From contig JAOTVB010000010.1 of assembly GCA_029863605.1 (NCBI GenBank), forward strand, positions 1-64,000: 64,000 bases of DNA. The letters are read 5' to 3'. Of this stretch, positions 35,563-43,854 are shown one piece after another. The DNA comes from Myxococcales bacterium. GTDB taxonomy: Bacteria; Myxococcota_A; Polyangia; Polyangiales; Houyiibacteriaceae. The translations under genes were made by a program, and so were the position numbers. The notes under the pieces are model-generated. The model saw only the letters and a list, made by a program, of their open reading frames with translations, had not been told where the DNA came from and searched no databases. The first letter of the stretch is position 1. Every line of letters starts with the position of its first letter.

Positions 35563-36083
35563 TTCCATCCTCCCTCCGCCGAGGCGCTGTTGTACATCCG
35601 GGGCGACTGGGAATAGACCTCGAGGATGAAGGTGACACCGTCGTCGTTGAGGTCACCTCGGGCCTGGGCCGCAAACCAAAAATCGTCGTTTCGGAGATTA
35701 CTCCCAGCCGGCGGCGTGCTTCCCGGGCCCCCGGCGACGGTCGCATACTGAAATCGGACCACCCCGGGTGAGCTGACGCCGAGCGCTTCCCAGTTGGCCG
35801 AGGTCGGCCAAGCGACAGCGTCGGCGCCCGGGAGTACAGTCGGCGTATAGGTGCCCCAGTTGGTCCCGCTCACGGCGGCGTACTGGCCGTACTTGCTACG
35901 ATACGACTCCTGCCGCGATTTGATCTCATTGAGCATCGTCACGGCCTCGCTCACGCGGCCCCGGTAGACGTAGCTTTTGAACGAAGGAATCGCGAGAGCC
36001 GCAAGGACCGCGACGATCACGACCCCGATCATGAGCTCAATCAGCGTGAAGCCTGATCGCCTCCGAGATGAAAAGGAAGCCAT
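35559..36083 (-). CDS. Type IV pilin-like protein 1
   Basis: 174 aa. Leader with three arginines (SSRRRSG), cleavage G11|F12, then [24 protein letters not shown]. Shared blocks with its neighbour: LNEIKSRQESYRSKYGQY, VRFQYATV, WFAAQARGDLNDDGVTFILEVYSQS. It starts 12 bases after the pilR stop and overlaps the next pilin gene by ATGA, so pilR and the two pilin-like genes form one transcript. It carries no cysteine pair like PilA. Confidence 0.85.
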   Translation of the reverse strand: MASFSSRRRSGFTLIELMIGVVIVAVLAALAIPSFKSYVYRGRVSEAVTMLNEIKSRQESYRSKYGQYAAVSGTNWGTYTPTVLPGADAVAWPTSANWEALGVSSPGVVRFQYATVAGGPGSTPPAGSNLRNDDFWFAAQARGDLNDDGVTFILEVYSQSPRMYNSASAEGGWK

Positions 36084-36095
36084 CTGCACAGTATA

Positions 36096-37481
36096 TCAAT
36101 CGCTGGCGGCATCGCCCACTTCAGGGGAGATGTGCTTCGCCAAGCGGTACCGAAACTGTCTGAAGCTCATCCCGAGGAGCGCGGCGGCCTTCTTCCGTAC
36201 CCCCCCCGCCTGATCGAGCGCCCGAAGGAGGAGCTCCTTCTCGACCTGTGTGAGGTATGCGTCCAAATCGAAGCGACCTTCGGGGATTCGCGACAGCGCT
36301 ACGGCCTTTCTCGATGGATGGCTGTCGCCCAAATCCTCACGGGTGATCGTGCTGCCCGCTGCCAAGGTGACTCCGCGCTCGATGATGTTCTCCAGCTCAC
36401 GAACGTTGCCGGCAAAGGGCTGTCGTGCGAGCCAACGAATGGCCTCCGGGGCGAGCTGAATCCGTCGACCTTGGAGGGCAGCATGTTTGCCGAGGAAGTA
36501 CTCGGCAAGGACGGGAATATCCTCGGGTCGGTCCCTCAGCGGCGGGACCTCGATGCGGATGACGTTGAGGCGATAGAACAAGTCCTCGCGAAAGCTCCCC
36601 GCCTCGACCTCGAGTTCGACGTCGCGGTTCGTGGCTGCCAGGACGCGCACGTCGACTTCGATCTCAGCGCTTCCGCCCACTGGCCGGACTCTTCGTTCTT
36701 GTAACACGCGCAACAACTTCACCTGGAGCGCAGGGGGCAGCTCGCCGACCTCATCGAGGAATAACGTCCCCCCATCTGCAGCACGGAAGAGGCCTGCTTT
36801 TGACGAGGTCGCGCCCGTGAAAGCGCCCTTCACATGCCCGAAGAGCTCGCTTTCGATGAGATTCTCCGGGACTGCGCCGCAGTTCAGAACCACGAAGGGT
36901 TGATCCGCCCGCGGGCTCTGGAAGTGGAGCGCTCGGGCTACCATCTCCTTGCCCGTGCCACTCTCGCCGGTGATCAACACGCTCGTCGTCGAGTCCGCGA
37001 CCCGCTTCACGAGGTCGCGGAGAGCTTGCATCGTGGCGCTCTTGCCGATGAGTTGTCCCTCGGTCCAGCGCGACTTCACCTGAGCTCGAAGAGACTCGTT
37101 TTCGGCGACGATGGCGCGCTTCTCGAGCGCTTTTTCGAGCGTGGCGAGTAGCTCGTGATTCTTGAAGGGCTTCTGAACGTAGTCGTAAGCCCCCTGGCGC
37201 ATCGCCTCGACAGCTTGCTCGGTCGTCGCGTAGGCCGTGATCATCAGAATCTGGGTGTCCGCCGCCCGCGACCGAACTGCATCGAGCACTTGCATTCCGC
37301 TCCCGTCGGGCATGGCTAGATCGGTGATGACCGCATCGTATGGGTCGGCGCTGCCGAGCTGATCACGTGCTGCGTGCACACCATCGACGACGTCGACCTC
37401 GTAGCCCTCGCGGCGCAGAAGAATCTTCAGCATCTCGCGAAGGCCGGCTTCGTCGTCACAAACAAGAATGCGCGCTGACAC
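36096..37481 (-). CDS. pilR: Sigma-54-dependent response regulator PilR-like
   Basis: 461 aa in NtrC layout. Receiver (1-115): ILVCDDEAGLREML, phospho-acceptor in AVITDLAMPDGSG, KPF near its end. AAA+ (about 140-370): ITGESGTGKEMVARALH, ESELFGHVKGAFTGAT (sigma-54 contact) and TLFLDEVGELPPALQVKLLRVLQE. C-terminal Fis-type HTH: LLRALDQAGGVRKKAAALLGMSFRQFRYRLAKH. Location beside pilin genes and the sigma-54 pilA promoter supports PilR. The partner kinase PilS is not adjacent. Confidence 0.9.
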   Translation of the reverse strand: MSARILVCDDEAGLREMLKILLRREGYEVDVVDGVHAARDQLGSADPYDAVITDLAMPDGSGMQVLDAVRSRAADTQILMITAYATTEQAVEAMRQGAYDYVQKPFKNHELLATLEKALEKRAIVAENESLRAQVKSRWTEGQLIGKSATMQALRDLVKRVADSTTSVLITGESGTGKEMVARALHFQSPRADQPFVVLNCGAVPENLIESELFGHVKGAFTGATSSKAGLFRAADGGTLFLDEVGELPPALQVKLLRVLQERRVRPVGGSAEIEVDVRVLAATNRDVELEVEAGSFREDLFYRLNVIRIEVPPLRDRPEDIPVLAEYFLGKHAALQGRRIQLAPEAIRWLARQPFAGNVRELENIIERGVTLAAGSTITREDLGDSHPSRKAVALSRIPEGRFDLDAYLTQVEKELLLRALDQAGGVRKKAAALLGMSFRQFRYRLAKHISPEVGDAASD

Positions 37482-37542
37482 TGTTCGGACCCCGACTACA
37501 TCCTACGGCATATCGCGGGGCCGGCCACGAGAGTTGCGTGCC

Positions 37543-37827
37543 TCAGCTGAAGCCGGCGCGACGCGCCCCGCCGCCGCTCGGCGGACGTATCGACAGCCCG
37601 TGTAGGCTCCTGTATTCCACGAAGTAGACCGCGCTATGCTCGCCCGAAGTGACTTCGCAAAAGGCCTCCCTTAGCCCGAGGGATAGGACTTCGGAGACCT
37701 CCATCGCTTGGCCGGGCTCGCCGACATACACCGAAAGTCGGTACCCCTCGGCGACGGTGTAGTCAGCGCCGTTTTGGTCGATGCCAGCGGCGGCTGCGAG
37801 CATCGCCTCGAGCGTAGGACGTTCCAT
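37543..37827 (-). CDS. Small conserved-looking hypothetical protein
   Basis: 94 aa. The product begins MERPTLEAMLAAAAGIDQNGADYTVAEGYRL and has an alpha/beta pattern, ending in a glycine-rich tail (PPSGGGARRAG). No family recognised and no signal peptide. ATG 37827 is chosen; the frame continues 53 codons upstream across the divergent regulator's start, which is not likely to be coding. It is transcribed away from the GbsR/MarR-like gene. Confidence 0.5.
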   Translation of the reverse strand: MERPTLEAMLAAAAGIDQNGADYTVAEGYRLSVYVGEPGQAMEVSEVLSLGLREAFCEVTSGEHSAVYFVEYRSLHGLSIRPPSGGGARRAGFS

Positions 37828-37848
37828 GCGGCGGAGCTTTGACGCGGG

Positions 37849-37863
37849 TTGACCGCTGGTCAA
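37849..37863. promoter_or_regulatory. Palindrome between divergent genes, possible regulator operator
   Basis: TTGACC-GCT-GGTCAA is a perfect 6-bp inverted repeat with a 3-base centre, placed between the start of the minus-strand small gene (37827) and the GTG of the GbsR/MarR-like gene (37892). Such position fits autoregulation. Confidence 0.4.
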
Positions 37864-37891
37864 GCGTGGATCTTCGGGGTAGGCCGCCAGC

Positions 37892-38443
37892 GTGACGACC
37901 GACGAGGACGATTTGTGGGAAAGCGAGGTCCTGGTAAGTGATTCGATCGGACGGTTGATCGAGTTCTGGGGCTTTAAGCGGAACATGGGCCGGCTATGGG
38001 CGGTGCTCTATCTGTCGGACAAGCCGCTCAGCGCCCCTGCGCTTCAGGCGCGGCTGCGCCTGAGCAGCGGGGCGGTGTCGATGACCCTCAACGAGCTCAT
38101 GCGGTGGGGCGTCGTCAAGAAGGTGTGGCTGCAGGGCGAACGACGCGATCACTTCGAGGCAGAGGGAAATTTTTGGAAGATGATCTCTCGCGTTTTCAAT
38201 GAGCGTGAGCGAGTGGAGATCCTCGACGCCATCGACTCCATGCGAGACGCGCTGCAGTACGTGAACGAAAAAGCAGAGGCCCCAAAAGACCAGTCACGGG
38301 CCGAGTTTCAACGCGAACGCATCCGAGAGTTGCTCGACCTCGCGCAGATCGGAAAGCAGCTGCTCGACGCCCTGGTCAAAGATGCCAAAGTCGACGGCAC
38401 ACCTTTGATGAAGGTGTTGCTCGGTGGAAACGAAAAACCGTAA
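37892..38443 (+). CDS. GbsR/MarR-family transcriptional regulator
   Basis: 183 aa. A winged helix covers about 25-95: GRLWAVLYLSDKPLSAPALQARLRLSSGAVSMTLNELMRWGVVKKVWLQGERRDHFEAEG. This is the GbsR type (no dedicated ligand cysteine seen), with a helical C-terminal dimerisation part. The start is GTG 37892. An oxidoreductase follows 12 bases later and is the likely target together with its own gene. Confidence 0.85.
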   Translation: MTTDEDDLWESEVLVSDSIGRLIEFWGFKRNMGRLWAVLYLSDKPLSAPALQARLRLSSGAVSMTLNELMRWGVVKKVWLQGERRDHFEAEGNFWKMISRVFNERERVEILDAIDSMRDALQYVNEKAEAPKDQSRAEFQRERIRELLDLAQIGKQLLDALVKDAKVDGTPLMKVLLGGNEKP

Positions 38444-38455
38444 CCGGAGGCTCGA

Positions 38456-39778
38456 ATGGATCCCCTAGCGCGTCCGCTTCCGCTCCCCTGTGGGGCGACC
38501 CTGAAAAATCGACTCTGTAAAGCTGGGATGACCGAGGGGCTCGCAGACGAGGACGACCGGGCCTCGGAACGGCTCGAGACCCTCTATGGGCGGTGGTCCG
38601 ACGGTGGCGCAGGGCTCCTGGTGACCGGCAACGTCATGGTGGATCGACGGTATCTCGAGCGGCCGGGCAACATCGTCATCGACCGTAACGGAGGTTTGGA
38701 CGCCCTTGCGACGATGGCGCGGGCGGCGACACGCAATGGCAATCATTGCTGGATGCAGATCAGTCATCCAGGGCGGCAATGCACGCGGATGTCCAGCAAC
38801 CATCCCGTCTCTCCATCGTCGGTGAAGATGCGGGGCATGCTAGGTTCGGTCGCTGCGCCTCGAGAACTCGAGGTCGACGAGATTTGGGACATCATCGAGC
38901 GGTTCGCGTACGTGGCGAAAACAGCCAAAGAGACGGGCTTCACCGGCGTGCAGATCCACTCCGCCCACGGCTACCTCTCAAGCCAATTTCTGTCTCCCTA
39001 CACCAATCGGCGTACGGACGAATGGGGCGGGTCGCTCGAAAACCGCGCCCGATTTCTTCGCGAAACCTACAAGGCGGTCCGGGAGGCTGTGGGTGCGGAC
39101 TTCCCGGTCGGCGCGAAGCTCAACTCCTCCGATTTCCAGAAGGGGGGATTCAGCAACGAAGAGTCCGCCCTGGTCGCGCGCTGGCTTTGCGACGCGGGGC
39201 TCGATCTTCTCGAGATTTCCGGTGGAACCTACGAACAAACCGCGCTTTTTGGCCGACTCGGTGAGGAGGCAGAAAAGAAAGCCGAGAGCACGCGTCGGCG
39301 CGAGGCGTACTTCCTCGAGTACGCGCGGAACATCCGGGAGGCGGCCCGGGGCGTGCCTCTGATGGTGACCGGGGGCTTCCGCAGCGTCTCACTGATGCGC
39401 GAAGTCATCGATTCGGGGGAGGTCGACGTCGTCGGGATCGCGCGGCCGTTTTGCGTCGTCCCGGACCTGCCGAATCAGATCGAGAAGGGTACATTGACCA
39501 AGCTTCCAACCCCGGAGAAGGAACGTCGACTGGGTCCGGGGATCTTTGGCCCGACGAGCTCGATTCGAAGCGTCCGGACGCTCAATAGCCAAGCCGAAGT
39601 CTCCTGGTTCTATCGGCAGATCATCGCTCTTGGCGAAGGACGGGAGCCAGATCTCGCGCTCGGAACCTGGGGCGCGCTCCTCGCGCACTTCAACGGTGAG
39701 CTGGCCGTCGCTCGTCGGCGCACGTTCCAGCAACCGAAAGCCGCGCTTCCGGCGCCCAAGGAGGCCCTGGACGCATAG
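38456..39778 (+). CDS. Old-yellow-enzyme-family NADH:flavin oxidoreductase
   Basis: 440 aa. FMN-binding TIM barrel with LKNRLCKAGMTEGLAD, WMQISHPGRQCTR, GFTGVQIHSAHGYLSSQFLSP, the NRRTDEWGGSLENRARFL block and LMVTGGFRS. The HSAHGYL-SQFLSP-N-R-D-GGS pattern is that of NADH:flavin oxidoreductases/2,4-dienoyl-CoA-reductase-type members, but it lacks the iron-sulfur and second domains of the latter. It probably reduces activated double bonds of an unknown substrate. It is co-transcribed with the GbsR/MarR-like regulator. Confidence 0.88.
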   Translation: MDPLARPLPLPCGATLKNRLCKAGMTEGLADEDDRASERLETLYGRWSDGGAGLLVTGNVMVDRRYLERPGNIVIDRNGGLDALATMARAATRNGNHCWMQISHPGRQCTRMSSNHPVSPSSVKMRGMLGSVAAPRELEVDEIWDIIERFAYVAKTAKETGFTGVQIHSAHGYLSSQFLSPYTNRRTDEWGGSLENRARFLRETYKAVREAVGADFPVGAKLNSSDFQKGGFSNEESALVARWLCDAGLDLLEISGGTYEQTALFGRLGEEAEKKAESTRRREAYFLEYARNIREAARGVPLMVTGGFRSVSLMREVIDSGEVDVVGIARPFCVVPDLPNQIEKGTLTKLPTPEKERRLGPGIFGPTSSIRSVRTLNSQAEVSWFYRQIIALGEGREPDLALGTWGALLAHFNGELAVARRRTFQQPKAALPAPKEALDA

Positions 39779-39796
39779 CGGCGCCTACAGAGGGTT

Positions 39797-40834
39797 CTAC
39801 GCGCTCGCGACGAAGTCTTCTTGGTAGGGCTCGCGAGGCTGCCGAAGGGTGCGGGCCATGAAGGCGAGTTGCTCCCGCCAGCAGCGTCGCGCTTGGCGCC
39901 GCCACACCAGCGCGTGAAACGCGTGGAGCTCTCCCTCGTAGTAACGGGCCTCGCACTCGACGCCCATCGTCCGAAGCGCGCGCTCGAGCCGACGAGTATC
40001 GTCGAGCAGTGGGTCACGCGTTCCGATCGGAACGAAGAAACCGGGTAGGGGACGATCGGGGCGCTCCTTGCGCTCGAATACGTGTAGAGGATCCGCGAGC
40101 TCGAGGTCGCCTGGAGTCAGGTCGCGAAAACCGAGCAGATACGAGTCGCGCATCCCTTCGAGGATCTGGTTTACCCAGCGCGGGAGCTTGCGCCGCCGGT
40201 TCAAGCGGCCGGGGTCCGTGACTTGTAGCGGCGCACATGCTGGAGCAACCACGGTCGGCACCAGCCCTGTGGCGAATGCACGCTGCGCGAAGGGTTCCGG
40301 TCGGCGATAACAACAACAGATCGTGAGGGCGGTCGCGAGGTTTCCACCAGCCGACTCTCCCGCAAATACGAGGCGACTCAAATCGCCGCCGTATGCTTCG
40401 CCATGCTCGGCGATCCATTCGAGGGCCGAGCACACGTCGGAGACCGCGGCCGGGAAGGGGTTCTGAGGCGCGAGTCGGTAGTCGACGTTGAATACGAGAT
40501 ACCCGGCGCGGGCGAACGCTAGGCCCATCAGCCAATGGGTGTTCTTGGACAGGAGGTTGAAGCCGCCGCCGTGCACGTACATGACGATCGGCAGGGGACC
40601 TTCTCGATCGATGGGACGGTAGATATCGAGGCGATGCCGTGCGTTACCGGTGCGCTCGTACTCGATATCGTTGATGACCTCGACACCGTGCACCGCGGGG
40701 TTCGCGCGTGGGTGAAGACGCCCAAGCCTCGAAAGACCCCCGAAGAAGCCACGGGCGATCAGAAAATGGGCTCTGTCCCGAAGCCGGCGTTGGGCGCGGC
40801 GGATCCAGGAGTTTTGAAGCCGGTTCCGGCGCAT
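39797..40834 (-). CDS. Alpha/beta hydrolase, hormone-sensitive-lipase-like
   Basis: 345 aa. Oxyanion motif VMYVHGGGFNLLS, nucleophile VFAGESAGGNLATAL (Ser in GESAGG), then probable Asp in GTRDPLLDD and His in GELHAFHAL. These are the HSL-family features of carboxylesterases acting on short to medium acyl esters. No signal peptide. It lies convergent to the preceding oxidoreductase and overlaps no other supported gene. Confidence 0.87.
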   Translation of the reverse strand: MRRNRLQNSWIRRAQRRLRDRAHFLIARGFFGGLSRLGRLHPRANPAVHGVEVINDIEYERTGNARHRLDIYRPIDREGPLPIVMYVHGGGFNLLSKNTHWLMGLAFARAGYLVFNVDYRLAPQNPFPAAVSDVCSALEWIAEHGEAYGGDLSRLVFAGESAGGNLATALTICCCYRRPEPFAQRAFATGLVPTVVAPACAPLQVTDPGRLNRRRKLPRWVNQILEGMRDSYLLGFRDLTPGDLELADPLHVFERKERPDRPLPGFFVPIGTRDPLLDDTRRLERALRTMGVECEARYYEGELHAFHALVWRRQARRCWREQLAFMARTLRQPREPYQEDFVASA

Positions 40835-40942
40835 ACCTGCGCATATGTATCATGGGTGACCGGAGCGCGCCGGTTCCTTGCCATCTGGGACGCTTTCGCG
40901 GTTTTTTTGCGGTTGGGCGGGGCGGATCGTATCCAATCAAGG

Positions 40943-41341
40943 ATGGTCCCTCCCTTCTTTTGGACAATTGGCCTGGGGCTCATCGCCAGCCTGCTGTGGT
41001 TGAGCTCTGCGGACGTCGCGCGTGCGGGGGCTGGTGCATACCCGAGAACCGTCGATGCCTTCGTCGTCCGCGACAAGATCAGTAAAGACCTCCCGAAGAT
41101 CAATCGATGCTACGAGTCGGCGCTTCGGTTCGAGCCTGCGCTCGAGGGCAAGGTCTCCGTGCGGTTTGCGGTCATCCGGACCGGCTACGTCAAGGGCGTT
41201 CACGTCGTCGAGAACACGACCGGCAATGCCTCGGTCGAACGCTGCGTGGCACGGGTCGTGAGCACGCTGCGATTTCCACGCCGGCGAACAGGAAAGAGCA
41301 TCCGCTTCACGTTCCCGTTCGTGTTCACGCTGCAGGACTGA
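40943..41341 (+). CDS. Exported AgmX/PglI C-terminal-like protein
   Basis: 132 aa. A signal peptide (LGLIASLLWLSSADVARAGAGA) is followed by a domain with LPKINRCYESALRFEPALEGKVSVRFAVIRTGYVKGVHVVENTTGNASVERCVARVVSTLRFPRR. This RCYE...L-GKV-V-F-I---G-V...N--VE-CV...FP pattern is the TonB-C-like domain at the end of myxobacterial AgmX/PglI gliding proteins. ATG 40943 is preferred because it starts the signal peptide; the frame runs much further upstream as antisense of the hydrolase gene. A single domain, so possibly a small periplasmic partner. Confidence 0.65.
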   Translation: MVPPFFWTIGLGLIASLLWLSSADVARAGAGAYPRTVDAFVVRDKISKDLPKINRCYESALRFEPALEGKVSVRFAVIRTGYVKGVHVVENTTGNASVERCVARVVSTLRFPRRRTGKSIRFTFPFVFTLQD

Positions 41342-41350
41342 CGCAAGGCG

Positions 41351-43381
41351 TCACGGGCATCGGACGTCAGTCTCCGTCGCGAGCGCTGTGACCCAGGGAT
41401 CGTTCTTCGTCTGTGGCTGCGCGCGCAATCGCGTGAGGTGCTCGATCGCAGCTTCGCGGCCGGCATCGCGACCCGCACGGAGCGCCAACTCGAGGGCCAC
41501 GAGTACCGTGCCCCGCGTTTGGCCCGCTAACCGCGCCCGATCGAGAGCTTCGCGTGCTTCGTCGATGTCGCACGCCGAAAGGGCTGCCATTGCGCGAAAG
41601 AGCTCGATCGACGTGAATCCCGGATACACGTTCGCGGCTTCGGTGAGGAGGGCGTAGGCCTCGCGTGCGCGCGCTTGCTCGCTCGGATCCGTGCTCTTTC
41701 GGATCCCCGCACGGTCGCCGTCCCTGGCAAGGGGCCGTAGTTTCTGAAGTCCGCGGATCCATCCGTGCATCGGGCCGCCGGTCGAGTGCGCGTCGAGTCG
41801 CGAGATCTCCTGCTCGACCGCGGACTCGGAATGGTTGGGCTCGAGCAAGCGTCCGGCTCGGTAGCCAGGGCCAACGATCCGCAGTGGCTCTAGGGCAGGG
41901 GCCGCATCCTCTCGAACGAACAGCGAATGCTTGTCTTCGACGAATGCGAGCTTCCAAATGGGGCTTCCGGTCAGAACCTCAGTCGCGGGGATGTGGTCCG
42001 CTCGGGTGTGGTCGATGACGACCGTATTCACGTCGAGATCAGCAAGCTGCTCGGCGAAGGCGACCGGGGTGGCAAAGCTGTTGGTGACTTGCGCGATGAA
42101 TTCGGGGCCATAGAAAGGCACCCGTCCGTCGACGAGAAAACGCCCCCCAGGGACTGCAAACATCATCATCCAACTGTCTTGAATGGTGGCGAGGATGCGG
42201 GGACCTTGGATCTGGCGTTCGATGACTTCGGCCGCCGCCCACGGGTAGTCTCGTCGAACTTCGCCGAGTCCGAATCCAAACGCGGGCACGAGCTGTGAGG
42301 TCCAACCGATGTTCAAGAGGATCGCGAGGCCGACGACCGCCACCATGCTCCTCTGCAGGTCGCGCACGACCGGCAGCGAAGACAGACCCGCCGCGATGAA
42401 GGGAGCTGTGAAGAGAACCTGGTGAGCCACGAAGCGCGTGGAACGAAACGCCATGAGGCAGAGCAATACGCAAAAGACCGCGTAGCCGAGGCCGAAGCGT
42501 CCCGCGCGGGCGACCGGCCGGAGCGCGATCAGCACGAAGAGGGAGGTGACGATGGGTCCGATCAGAAGCCGAAGTGGGTCTCGAGGGGACCATGGAGACC
42601 ATTCGACGACCACGTCACGGAACTCCGAACGAGAGAGGTGTAACACCGCATCGGTCACGATCGAGAACCCAAACGGGGTACATCCCGTCGCGAGGATTTG
42701 GAGTGCGACCAGCGCGGCCATCCATCGGAAGGCTGCCGTCTGCCATGCAAACGCCAGAAAGATCAACGCGATTGCGACGCCAAAGAGATGGGAACCGTGA
42801 GTATTGACCCACGCGACGTGCATCAAACCCAGGCCGACGAGGATCCACGTCTTCTTCCGACGGGAGCTTTGCTCTGAATAGAAGGCGCTCACACCGAGAA
42901 GCAGGACCGCGGGGAATACCAAACCAAGGATCTGGGGTCGGACGGTGAAACGGAATCGGGCGATTGGCAGCACCAGCAGGAGCGCGGCAAGCGAGAGCGG
43001 ACCCGCCAGCGCTGCTCCGCGGGCCAAACGGTAGGCCAGCCAGACGAGCGCGTAGCCCAGCACGCCGAGGGCGACGCACTTCAGCAGAATCAGGCCGTTC
43101 GCGCCGAGGGAGTCGTAGACCACCCAGGTAAAGAGGTCGTAACCCCATTCGTAGTTGGTCCAGGGCTGGGGTGTAGGCTTCCAGAAAGAGAAAAGGTCTA
43201 CGGTGGGCACCCGGCCAAGCCCCGCAATCTGCCGACCCTGAGCCAGGTGGCCGTACCCATCGGCGTTGAAGAAGGGGAAAAGCCCCGTCAGGAAGAAGGC
43301 CAGTGCCGACGCCCACGCACTCCCAAACACGACTCGACGCGGCACCGGCCGAGTCTCCGCCCAAGCACAATAGGGGGTCAA
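41351..43381 (-). CDS. Polytopic membrane protein with C-terminal soluble repeats
   Basis: 676 aa. About ten to eleven hydrophobic segments lie in the first 400 residues (SALAFFLTGLFPFF, LSLAALLLVLPIARF, LVFPAVLLLGVSAF, ...), with FNADGYGHLAQGRQIAGLGRVP near the start, a pattern like membrane glycosyltransferases with an acidic residue after the first helix. The C-terminal third is soluble and TPR-like. The catalytic type is not certain. It lies next to the small AgmX-like gene in convergent orientation. Confidence 0.6.
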   Translation of the reverse strand: MTPYCAWAETRPVPRRVVFGSAWASALAFFLTGLFPFFNADGYGHLAQGRQIAGLGRVPTVDLFSFWKPTPQPWTNYEWGYDLFTWVVYDSLGANGLILLKCVALGVLGYALVWLAYRLARGAALAGPLSLAALLLVLPIARFRFTVRPQILGLVFPAVLLLGVSAFYSEQSSRRKKTWILVGLGLMHVAWVNTHGSHLFGVAIALIFLAFAWQTAAFRWMAALVALQILATGCTPFGFSIVTDAVLHLSRSEFRDVVVEWSPWSPRDPLRLLIGPIVTSLFVLIALRPVARAGRFGLGYAVFCVLLCLMAFRSTRFVAHQVLFTAPFIAAGLSSLPVVRDLQRSMVAVVGLAILLNIGWTSQLVPAFGFGLGEVRRDYPWAAAEVIERQIQGPRILATIQDSWMMMFAVPGGRFLVDGRVPFYGPEFIAQVTNSFATPVAFAEQLADLDVNTVVIDHTRADHIPATEVLTGSPIWKLAFVEDKHSLFVREDAAPALEPLRIVGPGYRAGRLLEPNHSESAVEQEISRLDAHSTGGPMHGWIRGLQKLRPLARDGDRAGIRKSTDPSEQARAREAYALLTEAANVYPGFTSIELFRAMAALSACDIDEAREALDRARLAGQTRGTVLVALELALRAGRDAGREAAIEHLTRLRAQPQTKNDPWVTALATETDVRCP

Positions 43382-43530
43382 ACAAGTGCGCTCGCGGGGT
43401 GGTTTCTCAGCCTCAGAATATAAAGTTTACATAATATATCTTCTGCGAAATTGGGATGTAGGGGCTTAGCGCCGGCGCTAGCATCCGCGGAGGTTCCAAT
43501 GTGCGCTCCGAGAGCGCATGATGGGGCGTC
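43382..43530. promoter_or_regulatory. AT-rich divergent intergenic region with hairpins
   Basis: Between divergent starts. It contains an AT-rich patch (43415-43445, ATATAAAGTTTACATAATAT) that stands out in this GC-rich window, a GC-rich palindrome (GCGCCGGCGC, near 43470) and a perfect hairpin TGCGCTC-CGA-GAGCGCA (43502-43518). The AT-rich part probably holds promoters for both directions; no -35/-10 pair is convincing. Confidence 0.4.
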
Positions 43531-43842
43531 ATGAAAACCCACTCCGCGCTCGTTGGCTGCATTGTCGCTCTCATCGCAGCGTGTGGAACCGGTCGGGTTA
43601 GCGGCGGGCAAGGCACTGAAATGATGCAAGCTGAGGAGTATCAGCCCGAGACCAAGGTGGAACCGCCGCAAGGCAACGTCGACCGAACCTCAGGACCGCT
43701 CGATCTGCCCAACCCCCCGCCTGTGCTCCAAGTCGACCTCGAGCGACGTCAGCCTCCGCCCGGACCAGAGTTGGAGCCCGAGCCGGAGCCACAGGCGAAA
43801 CCCGAACCCGGTAACGAGCCAAAATCTGTGCCCAAAAAGTGA
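43531..43842 (+). CDS. Small proline-rich lipoprotein
   Basis: 103 aa. Lipoprotein signal ALVGCIVALIAACGTG (lipobox LIAAC). The rest is a low-complexity, Pro- and Glu-rich tail (PPPGPELEPEPEPQAKPEPG), likely a flexible periplasmic linker. No domain. ATG 43531 follows the hairpin region; no strong ribosome site. The sulfatase converges 13 bases downstream. Confidence 0.6.
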   Translation: MKTHSALVGCIVALIAACGTGRVSGGQGTEMMQAEEYQPETKVEPPQGNVDRTSGPLDLPNPPPVLQVDLERRQPPPGPELEPEPEPQAKPEPGNEPKSVPKK

Positions 43843-43854
43843 ATGCGTTGAGAC

